From contig JAIBBU010000004.1 in assembly GCA_019694515.1 (NCBI GenBank), forward strand, positions 108,917 to 172,916: a DNA stretch of 64,000 nt. Direction: 5' to 3'. The notes under the pieces are model-generated. The model ran no database searches. It saw only the letters and a program-made list of their open reading frames with translations, and had not been told where the DNA came from. The position numbers and the translations under genes are program-made. The stretch is from Oligoflexia bacterium (GTDB lineage Bacteria; Bdellovibrionota_C; UBA2361; JBGSMV01). This document shows positions 17,306-26,660 of this stretch, piece by piece (positions within the stretch are counted from its first letter, which is position 1; each line of letters begins with the position of its first letter).

Positions 17306-18948
17306 TGCGCTGCTCCTGTCTGAGAGCCGGCCGTCGAGGTCGCAGCATTCAAGGACTTAAGACAAACACCATCGGCCTTAATCTGACGAATCGTCACTCC
17401 CGATAGCTGCTTCGTTGCGCTGAGATATGAAAGGGTAAGGGCGCGCTCGTCTTCGGCGCTGGTCAGCTTGGCCCCCATCTTCTCCGCCAGCCGTCCCAGC
17501 ATGCGCCATTCCGGCTCGGAACCATCAGGGAACGGCACCACCCGATCAGTGTATTGCAGCCGTAGATTGCGGTTAACTAGGAGCCCCGATTTTTCAAGAA
17601 TGCTTCTTCCGGGCAGAACGACCTTCAGGGCCCCAGCTACTGCCGAGCCGGCATCGGTTAGAATACCAACGCTAACGGCGGCTTTCTTGATGCCCTCAAT
17701 CAGGGCCGGATCCTGATCTGGGAGCGGGATACTCCGTTCTCCGACCAAAAGCAGCTGCTGCACCGCTCCCGAGCGCAGCTTCTGCAGCGCTGCGGCGTAG
17801 CTCTCCTCCAAATTACCGCTAACCAGACCAGCGAACTCCGCACCGCGGAAATTGGCCGCGTAGTCAGGGCTCACCAAAATTTTTTCAACCTTCGACAGTG
17901 GCCGCTCTCGATAAGCCAGCGCTACCTGTGCTCCCTTTAAGGTCTTATCCACCAAATTCTTGAGAACCGAAAATTCTTCGAGTGTCAGATCAGGTGAAAC
18001 TAAAACGAGCGCCGCCTGCCCCTTCAATTTAGAAGCCTCGAGCAGCGCGGCATTCAACTCTGCTGCCTTGCCGCCGATGTGCGGTGTGACGATGCGATGC
18101 TTAGGGAGAAAGCGCATGAAACCGTACCGGCCTTCGTCGCACAGCCATTCCTTATTTACCTTGTCATTGAGGCGCGCCTTGACCTGCACGATCTCGCCAT
18201 CGCGCTCGGCAACCTTGACGTTGCAGCCGGTCGAACATCCAGGGCAAATCGAATCAGTCTGCTTGGTGAACCAGATGCGGGTGTTGAAACGCCACTTAGC
18301 ATGGGTCAAAGCACCGACCGGACACAGATCCACCACCGTCCCCGAAAGCGCGTTATCAAGAGGCTTTTTCGGATTAACCGTAATGACGCTGCGATCACCT
18401 CGATTGAGCATGCCAATTTCAGAGGTCTCGGTAATCTCGTCGCAGAATCGAATGCAACGGGTGCACATGATGCAGCGTTCCCCGTCCAGCATGACTGTCG
18501 GCCCCAAGGGCTCGGCCTTGACCTTGTGAACCTTATTCTCAATGAAACGACTGGGCTTCGCGTTGTATTCGAAGTGGTAGTCCTGAAGCTTGCAGTGGCC
18601 GGCCTGATCACAAACGGTGCAATCGAGCGGATGATTGATCAAAATGAATTCCAAAGTGGCGGCCTGCGCAGCTTGCACCTCTGGACTGGTGTGGTGAGTA
18701 TTAACCTCCATGCCTTCAGCGACCTGGGTGTGGCAAGCCACCATTAACTTAGGGGCGTTCTTAACTTTGACCTGACAGATGCGGCAATTCGCCGGAATCG
18801 AAAGATGCGGATGGTAGCAATAAAAAGGGACCTCAATGCCGGCGGCAGTGGCTGCTTGTATAATCGTGCTGCCTTTCGCAGCGCGCACGACTTTGCCGTC
18901 GATCGTGAGCGTTACCAGTTCAGTCTGTGTCCCGTTAGTGCCGCTCAT
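17296..18948 (-). CDS. nuoG: NADH-quinone oxidoreductase subunit G (short form)
   Basis: Iron-sulphur subunit of the peripheral arm. It has an N-terminal [2Fe-2S] ferredoxin domain (N1b; 'CYHPHLSIPANCRICQV'). The His-ligated cluster N5 follows ('HPLDCTVCDQAGHC'), then N4 ('CIMCTRCIRFC' plus 'CPVGAL'). A third set, CxxCxxxC...C ('CPGCSTGCN' then 'WLCDEGRYG'), matches the ligands of the optional cluster N7 known from E. coli and Thermus. At 550 aa it is much shorter than E. coli NuoG (about 900), because the molybdopterin-oxidoreductase-like C-terminal domain is reduced. A run of Ala, Ser, Thr and Gly ends the protein. It starts 2 bp after nuoF. Confidence 0.95.
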   Translation of the reverse strand: MSGTNGTQTELVTLTIDGKVVRAAKGSTIIQAATAAGIEVPFYCYHPHLSIPANCRICQVKVKNAPKLMVACHTQVAEGMEVNTHHTSPEVQAAQAATLEFILINHPLDCTVCDQAGHCKLQDYHFEYNAKPSRFIENKVHKVKAEPLGPTVMLDGERCIMCTRCIRFCDEITETSEIGMLNRGDRSVITVNPKKPLDNALSGTVVDLCPVGALTHAKWRFNTRIWFTKQTDSICPGCSTGCNVKVAERDGEIVQVKARLNDKVNKEWLCDEGRYGFMRFLPKHRIVTPHIGGKAAELNAALLEASKLKGQAALVLVSPDLTLEEFSVLKNLVDKTLKGAQVALAYRERPLSKVEKILVSPDYAANFRGAEFAGLVSGNLEESYAAALQKLRSGAVQQLLLVGERSIPLPDQDPALIEGIKKAAVSVGILTDAGSAVAGALKVVLPGRSILEKSGLLVNRNLRLQYTDRVVPFPDGSEPEWRMLGRLAEKMGAKLTSAEDERALTLSYLSATKQLSGVTIRQIKADGVCLKSLNAATSTAGSQTGAAQWS

Positions 18949-18950
18949 GC

Positions 18951-20264
18951 TCAGTGCGCTCCGTCATAAACAACATTCAGATATTCGCGCGGCTTAACCT
19001 GGCCTCGAATCGCCTCGCCGATCCGTTCCTTAAACTCCTCGGGGAACTTCTTGATGATGCTCAAGTACGGCAGAATCATGGTGTCACCGAAGGCGCAGAT
19101 TGTATGCCCGCCGATCTGCGCACATACATTTTCAATCAGCGGAATATCGCCCGGCAGACCCTGCCCTCGAGAAATACGGGTGAAGATCTTCTCGATCCAG
19201 TGCCCGCCTTCGCGACACGGTGTACATTGGCCGCAAGACTCGTGCGCATAGAAGTGCGCAAGATTCAGAACCGCCTCAACCATGTCGGTAGTCTCGTCCA
19301 ACACCATGAACCCGGCGCAGCCAAGTGAGGATCCCGCTAAGCGCAGCGATTCGTAATCCATATTCACTTTTTCGATCTCCGGCGCGGTCATGATATTGAC
19401 CGAGGATCCGCCAGGAATTACGGCTTTAAGTTTACGCCCCTGCCAGATGCCGCCGCACTCCTCCTCAATGAAGCGCTTCATTGGGTAGCCCATGTCGATC
19501 TCATAAACCCCAGGCTTATTAATATGGCCCGAGGCGCTGACCAGCTTGGTGCCTGAAGATTTTTCCACGCCGATTGAGAGGAAAGCCTTTCCGCCGTTCT
19601 CGATAATGAAGGGCATGTTGGCCAGAGTCTCGACGTTATTGATCACAGTTGGACATTGATACAGTCCCGAGACTGCCGGGAAGGGCGGCTTCATGCGGGG
19701 CTGCCCTTTCTTACCTTCCAATGACTCCATCAGCGCACTCTCTTCGCCGCAAATGTATGCGCCCGCACCGCGATGAATCACCATGTCATGGTTAAAATTA
19801 CTGCCGAAGATATTTTTGCCCAAATATCCCTTGGCATAGGCCTCTTCAATCGCTTTCTTGGCCCGAGAAAATGGGTAGCCGTACTCGCCGCGGATATAAA
19901 TGCAGGACCAGTTGCTTTGCAGCGCCCAGGCCGCAATGAGCATGCCCTCAATAATAAGGTGCGGATCATTTTCTAACAGCAAGCGGTCCTTGAATGTTCC
20001 CGGTTCGCTCTCGTCGGCATTGTTAATCAGATATACCGGCTTTCCCGAGTTGCGCGGGACAAAGCTCCACTTCATACCGGTCGGAAATCCCGCACCGCCC
20101 CTGCCGCGAATGCCCGAGGTCTTAACTTCCTCGATCACCTTCAGCGGATCGATTTGAAGCGCTTTCTTAATCGTGCTGTAGGCACCGCGGCTTTCCGCGC
20201 CGGCCAAGGTGTGCTGATCCGGCTGACGTATGTTCTTAAGCAAAATGGAATGATGCGCGGTCAT
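18951..20264 (-). CDS. nuoF: NADH-quinone oxidoreductase subunit F (NADH/FMN site)
   Basis: NADH-binding, FMN-containing subunit where electrons enter. The NADH loop 'GRGGAGFPTGMKWSF' is near residue 54 and the FMN-binding 'YICGEESALMESLEG' near 170. Cluster N3 ligands are in 'ESCGQCTPCREG' near 345 with the fourth Cys in 'HTICAFGD' near 388. 437 aa, normal size. It starts 3 bp after the nuoE stop. Confidence 0.97.
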   Translation of the reverse strand: MTAHHSILLKNIRQPDQHTLAGAESRGAYSTIKKALQIDPLKVIEEVKTSGIRGRGGAGFPTGMKWSFVPRNSGKPVYLINNADESEPGTFKDRLLLENDPHLIIEGMLIAAWALQSNWSCIYIRGEYGYPFSRAKKAIEEAYAKGYLGKNIFGSNFNHDMVIHRGAGAYICGEESALMESLEGKKGQPRMKPPFPAVSGLYQCPTVINNVETLANMPFIIENGGKAFLSIGVEKSSGTKLVSASGHINKPGVYEIDMGYPMKRFIEEECGGIWQGRKLKAVIPGGSSVNIMTAPEIEKVNMDYESLRLAGSSLGCAGFMVLDETTDMVEAVLNLAHFYAHESCGQCTPCREGGHWIEKIFTRISRGQGLPGDIPLIENVCAQIGGHTICAFGDTMILPYLSIIKKFPEEFKERIGEAIRGQVKPREYLNVVYDGAH

Positions 20265-20267
20265 ATT

Positions 20268-20825
20268 CTAAATAATCTGGGATTTCGGATAACCTTTAAG
20301 CCCTTCGCCCATCCGATCATCGATCGTTGAAAGCTTTAGATCGGGTTTCTCCTTTTCGATGCGATCCAAAATCTCGGTTAATTTCTGCGGAGTCAAATTC
20401 TCGAAGAAATGATCATTGATCTGACACATCGGCGCGGTGCCGCACGACCCCAAGCATTCAACCTCTTCATAGCTCCACATACCATCGGCGCTGGGCTGTC
20501 CGGGCTTGGTGCCAAACCGTTTACGTACGCACTCGGTCAGCTTGGTGGAACCGCGCACGGCACAAGACAAGGTACGGCAGATCTGCACGTGATATTTCCC
20601 GAGCTGCTCCTTGTGGTACATGGTGTAAAAGGTAATCAGCTCCTGCACGTTTACCGGCGACAGGTTCAAGCGCTCAGCCGTCCACTCCACTGCGCGGTCA
20701 TCTAAGCGCCCCAATTCTTCCTGCGCTATATACAACGCCCACATCGCCGCAGATTTCGGATCAGGATAGAGCGCTATCTTCTCCTTTAATCTGGCTTCAG
20801 CCTTATCTGAAAGTTTAATGCTCAT
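20268..20825 (-). CDS. nuoE: NADH-quinone oxidoreductase subunit E
   Basis: Thioredoxin-fold [2Fe-2S] subunit (cluster N1a) that docks on NuoF. Ligands are two Cys in 'CRTLSCAVRG' and two in 'CLGSCGTAPMC'. ATG 20825 is chosen because it lies 5 bp after the nuoD stop and begins the normal 'KLSDKAEARLKEKIALYPDP' N terminus. An in-frame GTG at 20843 inside nuoD is the alternative. About 185 aa with a short basic C-terminal tail. Confidence 0.95.
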   Translation of the reverse strand: MSIKLSDKAEARLKEKIALYPDPKSAAMWALYIAQEELGRLDDRAVEWTAERLNLSPVNVQELITFYTMYHKEQLGKYHVQICRTLSCAVRGSTKLTECVRKRFGTKPGQPSADGMWSYEEVECLGSCGTAPMCQINDHFFENLTPQKLTEILDRIEKEKPDLKLSTIDDRMGEGLKGYPKSQII

Positions 20826-20830
20826 ATTTG

Positions 20831-22090
20831 CTAGCGATCGCACTCTCCACCAATCATGTTGATCATCCCGAATGTGGGGACCACATCGGCCACCGCCGCG
20901 CCGAGCAACATTTGGCGCATTACTCCCATATGAATAAATGACGGCGCCCTTACATGCACCTTATAGGGATACCCCGATCCGTCCGAAATCGTGTAGAAAC
21001 CAAGCTCCCCTGTTCCACCTTCCACCGGAATATAAGCCTCGCCTTTAGGCGGCTTTACTCCATACATCACCATCTCAAAGTGATTGATCATGCCGTCGAT
21101 CGAACCGTAAACCTGGTCTTTCGGCACCAGCACGATGTGCGGATCATCCACCGCAATCGGTCCGTCGGGCAGACGCGAGATGGCCTGTTCGCAGATGCGC
21201 ATGGACTGTTCAATTTCGTAAAAGCGCACTAGGAAGCGATCGTAATTGTCACCCTTCGACCCCAGCGGCACTTCGAAATCAAACTCATCGTAACTTGAAT
21301 AGGGGAAAGCTTTGCGCACATCGTAGTTCAGTCCCGAGGCGCGCGCGATCGGACCGGTTAAACTAAAATCCGCTGCCTGCTCCGCAGTAATCGTGGCCAC
21401 ATCGCACATCCGTTCGATGAAGATACGATTACGAGTTAGCAGCCGATCGCAATCTACCAAAATCTTGCGCGTCTGCTTCAGCGCAGCATCAAGCTTAGCC
21501 GCAAAACCGTTGGGCAGATCGTATTTCAAACCACCCACGCGGCCATAAGAAATCGTCAAGCGGGCGCCTGTCACATCTTCAACCAGCTCCCAAAGCAGCT
21601 CACGCGCCTCGATCATGTAGAGCATTACCGTGAACGCACCCAACTCCATGGCTGAGGCGCCCAAACAGGTTAAGTGGTCGGTGATGCGTGAGATCTCGGA
21701 CATGATCACGCGAATGTATTGGCACCGCTTAGGCACCTCTACTCCGAGCAGCTTCTCGACCGTTAAACACCATCCGACATTGTTGATGATCGGAGAGACG
21801 TAATTTAAACGATCGGCGTAGGGCATGACCTGATTATAATCTACGGTCTCGCACATCTTCTCGAAGCCGCGATGCAGGTAGCCCACTTCGACGTCGGCAT
21901 CCAAAATCTTCTCGCCAGAAAGCTCCGCTACGATCCGCACCGTGCCGTGTGTAGCAGGATGAGCCGGACCGAGATTCAACACCATGGTCTCGGAATGCAG
22001 ATCGTCGCCCAACTTACGCGAGCGTACGTGTGTGGTGACGCCGCCTACCCCATAATCGACATTCAACAGTTCCGGATCGGGGGCTTTCAT
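20831..22090 (-). CDS. nuoD: NADH-quinone oxidoreductase subunit D
   Basis: 49-kDa-type subunit lining the quinone head-group site, related to the NiFe-hydrogenase large subunit. 'LGPAHPATHGTVRI' near residue 40 contains the quinone-loop His. 'YVSPIINNVGWCLTVEKLLG' and the conserved end 'FGMINMIGGECDR' are present. 419 aa, normal size. It overlaps the nuoC stop by four bases (ATGA). Confidence 0.97.
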   Translation of the reverse strand: MKAPDPELLNVDYGVGGVTTHVRSRKLGDDLHSETMVLNLGPAHPATHGTVRIVAELSGEKILDADVEVGYLHRGFEKMCETVDYNQVMPYADRLNYVSPIINNVGWCLTVEKLLGVEVPKRCQYIRVIMSEISRITDHLTCLGASAMELGAFTVMLYMIEARELLWELVEDVTGARLTISYGRVGGLKYDLPNGFAAKLDAALKQTRKILVDCDRLLTRNRIFIERMCDVATITAEQAADFSLTGPIARASGLNYDVRKAFPYSSYDEFDFEVPLGSKGDNYDRFLVRFYEIEQSMRICEQAISRLPDGPIAVDDPHIVLVPKDQVYGSIDGMINHFEMVMYGVKPPKGEAYIPVEGGTGELGFYTISDGSGYPYKVHVRAPSFIHMGVMRQMLLGAAVADVVPTFGMINMIGGECDR

Positions 22091-22689
22091 CTTCGGCTGC
22101 CCTCTTGCTCTGACGCTCCAGCGGCGCGTTTGTTAATCTGAACTAATGCCGGCCGCTTCATCAGCCGAGCTGTATTTTCAACTTCAGGATGCCGCAGCGG
22201 CACACGCGGCTGCTTGCCCTGCACGGGGTAGTCCTTTCTTAGCGGATGACCCACGAACTCTTCATACATCAAGATACGGCGCAGATCGGGATGCCCGTGA
22301 AATTTAATCCCGTACATATCCCACACCTCGCGCTCCATGAAATTCGCGCCGGACCATAGTGGACACAGACTTTCAATTTCGGGTTTTGACTCCTGCACCC
22401 AAACCTTGACCCGCAGGCGGTGCAGCTTAGCGGTGCTAAGCACATGATATACCAGCTCAAAACGTGCCTCGGCCTGATCCATCCAATCGACCGCGGTGAC
22501 ATCCAGCAGCATGTCGAAGCACAGCTCGCTATCCAGCTTAAGCAGCCGAAAGAAATCGACGAGGCCCTCGGGTTTCACCCGCACCACGACATCGCCACGG
22601 TCCAGCCGTGCGTCGGTGAGCTGACTCATCAATTTGCTATTTAAAAGATCTAGTAGCTTTTGGCTCTTATCTTGGTCGGACACAGACAA
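22087..22689 (-). CDS. nuoC: NADH-quinone oxidoreductase subunit C; first gene of this nuo operon
   Basis: 30-kDa-type subunit with the family signature 'EREVWDMYGIKFHGHPDLRR' near residue 130 and 'GHPLRKDYPVQG' near 153. The start is TTG 22689 or GTG 22683; neither has a good ribosome site. Nothing else of complex I precedes it: the 229 bp up to the divergent helicase gene holds only the promoter. The operon therefore starts at nuoC and lacks nuoA and nuoB at its usual head. Confidence 0.95.
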   Translation of the reverse strand: MSVSDQDKSQKLLDLLNSKLMSQLTDARLDRGDVVVRVKPEGLVDFFRLLKLDSELCFDMLLDVTAVDWMDQAEARFELVYHVLSTAKLHRLRVKVWVQESKPEIESLCPLWSGANFMEREVWDMYGIKFHGHPDLRRILMYEEFVGHPLRKDYPVQGKQPRVPLRHPEVENTARLMKRPALVQINKRAAGASEQEGSRR

Positions 22690-22918
22690 ACCGCAAAAAC
22701 AGTTGAACGCTTTAGGGGCCCTTCAGTTCTTAATACGAGCAAAGACTAGCATGCAAGTCGCTATAGATCCTATAAAAGCAATGGACTTTTCAGCGCCTTC
22801 CGGGGCGTGGCGAAGAGTCAAAAAAAGAAATTAGAACACTGTTCAAATGAAGCGCCCTTGCGATATCGTGGGCTCCCTTTTTTACTATGGCCTTTCTTAG
22901 GCAGGAAAAACCGGCGAA

Positions 22919-24904
22919 ATGACCCTCGAAGAATCGGAAAAACAATTGTTAACAGCTGAGGAAGTTTCCCTCGCCAGCACTTTGGAGAGTCTACGCAGTC
23001 AGCGTGTGCGCTTGGTGCAGAGTTTCGCCGCCGAGAATGCGCGCGCCCGCGGTTTAACTGCCCAAATCCATGATACCCGAAGAGTCGAAGATAAGGCGCT
23101 GTTGGCCTCGGACGAAGCCGTCTCGCACGCTTTGGCACATAAACGGGATGGCGACCTCAAGACCATCGATCGGCTTATCGCGCAGCCATATTTCGCACGG
23201 TTCGTAATCACCGATCGGTCGAACCCCCGCGAACAGGAGCTCGAGTACAAACTTGGCTTAGCCGCGAATCCTGACTGCCGCATTATGGATTGGCGGCGTG
23301 CCCCGGTCTCAAAGCTTTATTATGAGTACAAAGAAGGGGAAGAGTTCGACGAGGAGATCCAGGGTCGTGATCGCAGTGGCGTGATCAAGCTCCGTCATTC
23401 AGTCGATATCGAGGGCAGCGCCCTAAGAAAAGTTTCTTGCCGCTACGGCACCTTTATTAATAAGGACGGCCGGTGGGAGAAGCGCAGCTCTCGGGCTGTG
23501 CCGTCGCACCAAAAGGGCGGGCTCCCTCAGATCCTGACGCTGATTACCCCCGAGCAATTTAAGATCATCAGCGACGATCCTCATAAGCCGCTCTTTATTC
23601 AAGGGCTGGCCGGGTCCGGCAAGACTACCGTGGCATTGCACCGATTGGCCTGGCTCCTCAATCAAGAAGATTATCCGATGACCTCAGACGAGTGCGCGAT
23701 CATCGTCCTGAGCGAGACATTGAAGCACTACGTCCAGAGCACCCTGCCCTCAATGCATGTCGAGGGGGTGAAGGTCTTCACCTTCGCCGAGTTTTGTGCA
23801 CAATGCGTGAAGACCAGCAGCGCCCTATTTAGTCATTCGCAGTCCGGCATCAAGCTGGCCGCAAGCGCGGCACCCGCAGGCAGCGAACGGGTCAAGAATT
23901 CGGTTGCAATGCTGCGCCGCATTGAAGACGCCACAAATGCCGGGCCATATACTGAGATCATTTTAAACATCCTCAGAAATCCGGCAGAGCTTCTCGCCAT
24001 AGACGAAACCAAGGTGCTGGATCGCGAGAGCATTAAATTGGCGCTGCAGCGGTCAGAGGAGATCTATGCACAGAGCGCGGTCGATCGCTCCGACCTGGCG
24101 CTTATTCTGCGACTGTTCGAGCTTCGCAATGCTGGCGTGACGCGAGCCGACGGCTCAATCGGCAAACTGAAACATTTAGTGGTGGACGAACTCCAGGAAT
24201 ACAGCTCCACCCAGTTGGCAGCGCTAGCTGGTGCCGTGGATAACATCGGACACCTGACCCTGGTTGGGGATACAGATCAAAAACTTGATCGCGCCATGAA
24301 TTTCCCAGGCTGGGAAAAACTGCGGCTGTACTGGAAGCAGCAGGGGGTTGGCGCCAACTTCTTTTCGCTGCAGGTGAGTTTCCGCAATACACTTCCGATC
24401 ATGCGGTTAGCGCAGAAGATCAAGAGCATCCCACTGAGCTCGAAGGGGCGCGAAGGCCGCCTCCCGATCTGGTTTAAATCACACTCGCCAGACATGTCAC
24501 TTGAGTGCGCACAAAAATGGCTGACTACCGCACTAGAGCGCTATCCCGACGCATTGTCGGCTGCAATCTGCCGTAACGCCGCGGACGCCCGGGAGCTTTT
24601 CAATTGGTTGAAACCAACTTTTCCAGCTGCGATGCGGCTCGGCATTGATAGTGAATATAGCTTTGAAGAGGGTCTGGTCATCACCCATCTCGAAGAATCA
24701 AGGGGCTTAGAGTTCAGCAATGTACTGCTTTGGGAGGTCTCCCGAAACAACTATCCGGACGATCCCGAATCCCGTAGCGGCCTCTATGTAGCGATTACAC
24801 GAGCCTCAGAAAATCTGTCGATTTTTACTTCAGGTCAGCCATCGCCCCTGCTCCCCGCTTTGAATAGCGGATTGATGCGAATCTACGGGGCCGAACAAAG
24901 CTAA
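22919..24904 (+). CDS. HelD-like UvrD-family helicase (RNA polymerase recycling type)
   Basis: Superfamily 1 ATPase of 661 aa. The N-terminal 75 residues form a charged coiled coil. 'DWRRAPVSKLYYEYKEGEEF' at residues 124-143 is the hallmark of the HelD family, which clears stalled RNA polymerase from DNA. Walker A is 'GLAGSGKTT' (229-237), Walker B is in 'HLVVDELQEYSSTQ', and the C-terminal motifs 'SFRNTLPIMRLA' and 'GLYVAITRASENL' are present. HelD is best known in Firmicutes and Actinobacteria; related 'DWRAP' proteins occur in Gram-negatives. A site with AGGA precedes the ATG. It is divergent from nuoC, and a functional link with it is not implied. Confidence 0.85.
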   Translation: MTLEESEKQLLTAEEVSLASTLESLRSQRVRLVQSFAAENARARGLTAQIHDTRRVEDKALLASDEAVSHALAHKRDGDLKTIDRLIAQPYFARFVITDRSNPREQELEYKLGLAANPDCRIMDWRRAPVSKLYYEYKEGEEFDEEIQGRDRSGVIKLRHSVDIEGSALRKVSCRYGTFINKDGRWEKRSSRAVPSHQKGGLPQILTLITPEQFKIISDDPHKPLFIQGLAGSGKTTVALHRLAWLLNQEDYPMTSDECAIIVLSETLKHYVQSTLPSMHVEGVKVFTFAEFCAQCVKTSSALFSHSQSGIKLAASAAPAGSERVKNSVAMLRRIEDATNAGPYTEIILNILRNPAELLAIDETKVLDRESIKLALQRSEEIYAQSAVDRSDLALILRLFELRNAGVTRADGSIGKLKHLVVDELQEYSSTQLAALAGAVDNIGHLTLVGDTDQKLDRAMNFPGWEKLRLYWKQQGVGANFFSLQVSFRNTLPIMRLAQKIKSIPLSSKGREGRLPIWFKSHSPDMSLECAQKWLTTALERYPDALSAAICRNAADARELFNWLKPTFPAAMRLGIDSEYSFEEGLVITHLEESRGLEFSNVLLWEVSRNNYPDDPESRSGLYVAITRASENLSIFTSGQPSPLLPALNSGLMRIYGAEQS

Positions 24905-25070
24905 TAAAAAGGAAGCCTGGAGAGACGCTTTCGAGGTTCAGATTTGACTGGGATCTACCTGACCGGGCTACCATTTAGGACTTTGTTTAAGATTGGCGCC
25001 TATCATATGATAACCATGTAAAGCGGTTTCCATGCGTTGGACCGTTATAGTCTGAATCCTCTTTGAGTAG

Positions 25071-26660
25071 TTGCAAGTGGGCGAGACAGGTCGAATCGCA
25101 GTAGGAATCCCCGCCTTAGTTCAGGGCATCACGGGCCCCGGCACTCCGCCACATCTCTCTGCAGCCAGCATCTCCGACGAAGCATCCCGCCAACTAGCCG
25201 CGGAAGCAAAGTATCCGATTATCTCCGCTGACCCGGCGATTCTAGCGCTTAAGCATGAGCTGGCCGTGGTCGCTAATACCGAATCGACCGTGCTTATTTC
25301 GGGAGAATCCGGCAGCGGAAAGGAGCTCTTCGCCAGACATCTGCACCTGATCAGCCGCCGTGGCCCGGTTGGTAAGTATGTAGCAATAACTTGCGCCTCG
25401 CTCCCCGGCGATTTAGCCGATTCACATCTCTTTGGGCATCTACGGGGGTCTTATACCGGGGCGCATCTCCCCCGTACCGGTTTTTTTCGCACTGCTGAGC
25501 ATGGAACACTTTTGCTTGATGACGTCACTACTTTGGCGTTGCCGATTCAAGCTAAGCTCCTGCGCGCCTTGCAAGAGCGCGAGATCGTGCCGGTCGGCGC
25601 CGACAAGCCAGTGCCTGTTGATGTGCGCGTAATTGCCGCTACCAGTAAAGACGTGTTGAAACTAGTTGAGTCTGGAGCATTTCTCGAAGATCTATACTAC
25701 CGCCTGAACCAGTACCCCCTCCCAGTTCCCCCACTTCGTGATCGTCTCGGAGATCTTCCAAACCTGGTGCGACACTTTTGCTCCCGGCAGCCCGGGCTGG
25801 AGCATTATGACGGCGCCGAGACCCCGATCGTCAGGATGCTAACCGATGCCCAGTGGCCCAATCGGGTAGCATGGCCAGGCAATGTGCGGCAGCTTGAGTC
25901 CGTTGTTACCCGTGCATGCATCTTATCCCGCATCGCGGGCCGCAGTTCTCCAGGCATGCAAGATTTCAAACTGGCGTTAGATCGGGAGGCCGGTGTCCAG
26001 CCAAGCACCGCCCACGCATTCCATACTTCGACCGGTCCGAATTCGGGGCTGCCGCCACGGGATGCGGGGACGAACAGCAACTCGCTGCGGACGTCTCTGG
26101 GGAGAAGATCTACGTCCCCCAGAATTGAAGACTACTTGCTTGTAAAAGGCACCTTACTGGAAACGGTCCTTAAGTTTCCGGACATCAATTGGGGTCATTG
26201 GAAAGGACGCCTTCTAGCAGCCGCAACCGGTTTCGGGCGCGATATTGTCCCCGACTTTGAACAAGCTCAAAGGTTGGGAATCGGAGCGAAGGAACTAGCA
26301 CGCATGAAGGGAATGGCGAAGGGCACAATCTTAGAAACCGCGCAGCAGCGGGGACTACGCGCAGGGTTTGAGGAGATTGTGCGACCCGGGGCAGAGGACC
26401 TTCAATCTTTAACTGCAAATCTTCCCGATCTTAATTTGGCTCGATGGAAAGGACGCCTGGTGGCAGCCGCGATTTACCAGAGCCGGGAGGGTCAGTGGCA
26501 GGGCCGCGATCGCTGCGAACTTCTCGGCATTCACAAAACCTTGGGAACACGGCTCTTTAAAGCCATTTCGGTGGGGGCGCAAAACCAGAGCGAAAGGCTG
26601 CTGGTTGAGGGCTTCGATCAGATCGACCAGGAGCTGATGGCCGTTCAGGGCCAGCGCTGA
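25071..26660 (+). CDS. Aberrant sigma-54-type AAA+ protein with C-terminal tandem repeats
   Basis: Residues 50-320 are a bacterial enhancer-binding AAA+ domain: Walker A 'GESGSGKE' (78-85), 'LYYRLNQYPLPVPPLRDR' and 'WPGNVRQLESVVTRA'. The sigma-54 contact loop reads GSYTGA (126-131) instead of GAFTGA, and Walker B reads LLLDDV instead of LFLDEI. There is no receiver or other known sensor domain. The C terminus has no Fis-type helix-turn-helix; it has two related repeats ('FPDINWGHWKGRLLAAATG' and 'LPDLNLARWKGRLVAAAIY'), each followed by an LGI helix. The start is TTG 25071 or GTG 25077. It may be an AAA+ protein that no longer activates sigma-54, or one that works with a partner. Confidence 0.75.
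   Translation: MQVGETGRIAVGIPALVQGITGPGTPPHLSAASISDEASRQLAAEAKYPIISADPAILALKHELAVVANTESTVLISGESGSGKELFARHLHLISRRGPVGKYVAITCASLPGDLADSHLFGHLRGSYTGAHLPRTGFFRTAEHGTLLLDDVTTLALPIQAKLLRALQEREIVPVGADKPVPVDVRVIAATSKDVLKLVESGAFLEDLYYRLNQYPLPVPPLRDRLGDLPNLVRHFCSRQPGLEHYDGAETPIVRMLTDAQWPNRVAWPGNVRQLESVVTRACILSRIAGRSSPGMQDFKLALDREAGVQPSTAHAFHTSTGPNSGLPPRDAGTNSNSLRTSLGRRSTSPRIEDYLLVKGTLLETVLKFPDINWGHWKGRLLAAATGFGRDIVPDFEQAQRLGIGAKELARMKGMAKGTILETAQQRGLRAGFEEIVRPGAEDLQSLTANLPDLNLARWKGRLVAAAIYQSREGQWQGRDRCELLGIHKTLGTRLFKAISVGAQNQSERLLVEGFDQIDQELMAVQGQR

Noticed and set aside
22851..22892. Imperfect hairpin with T-run upstream of the HelD-like gene, as a terminator
   Set aside because: The stem is interrupted and no gene on that strand precedes it.
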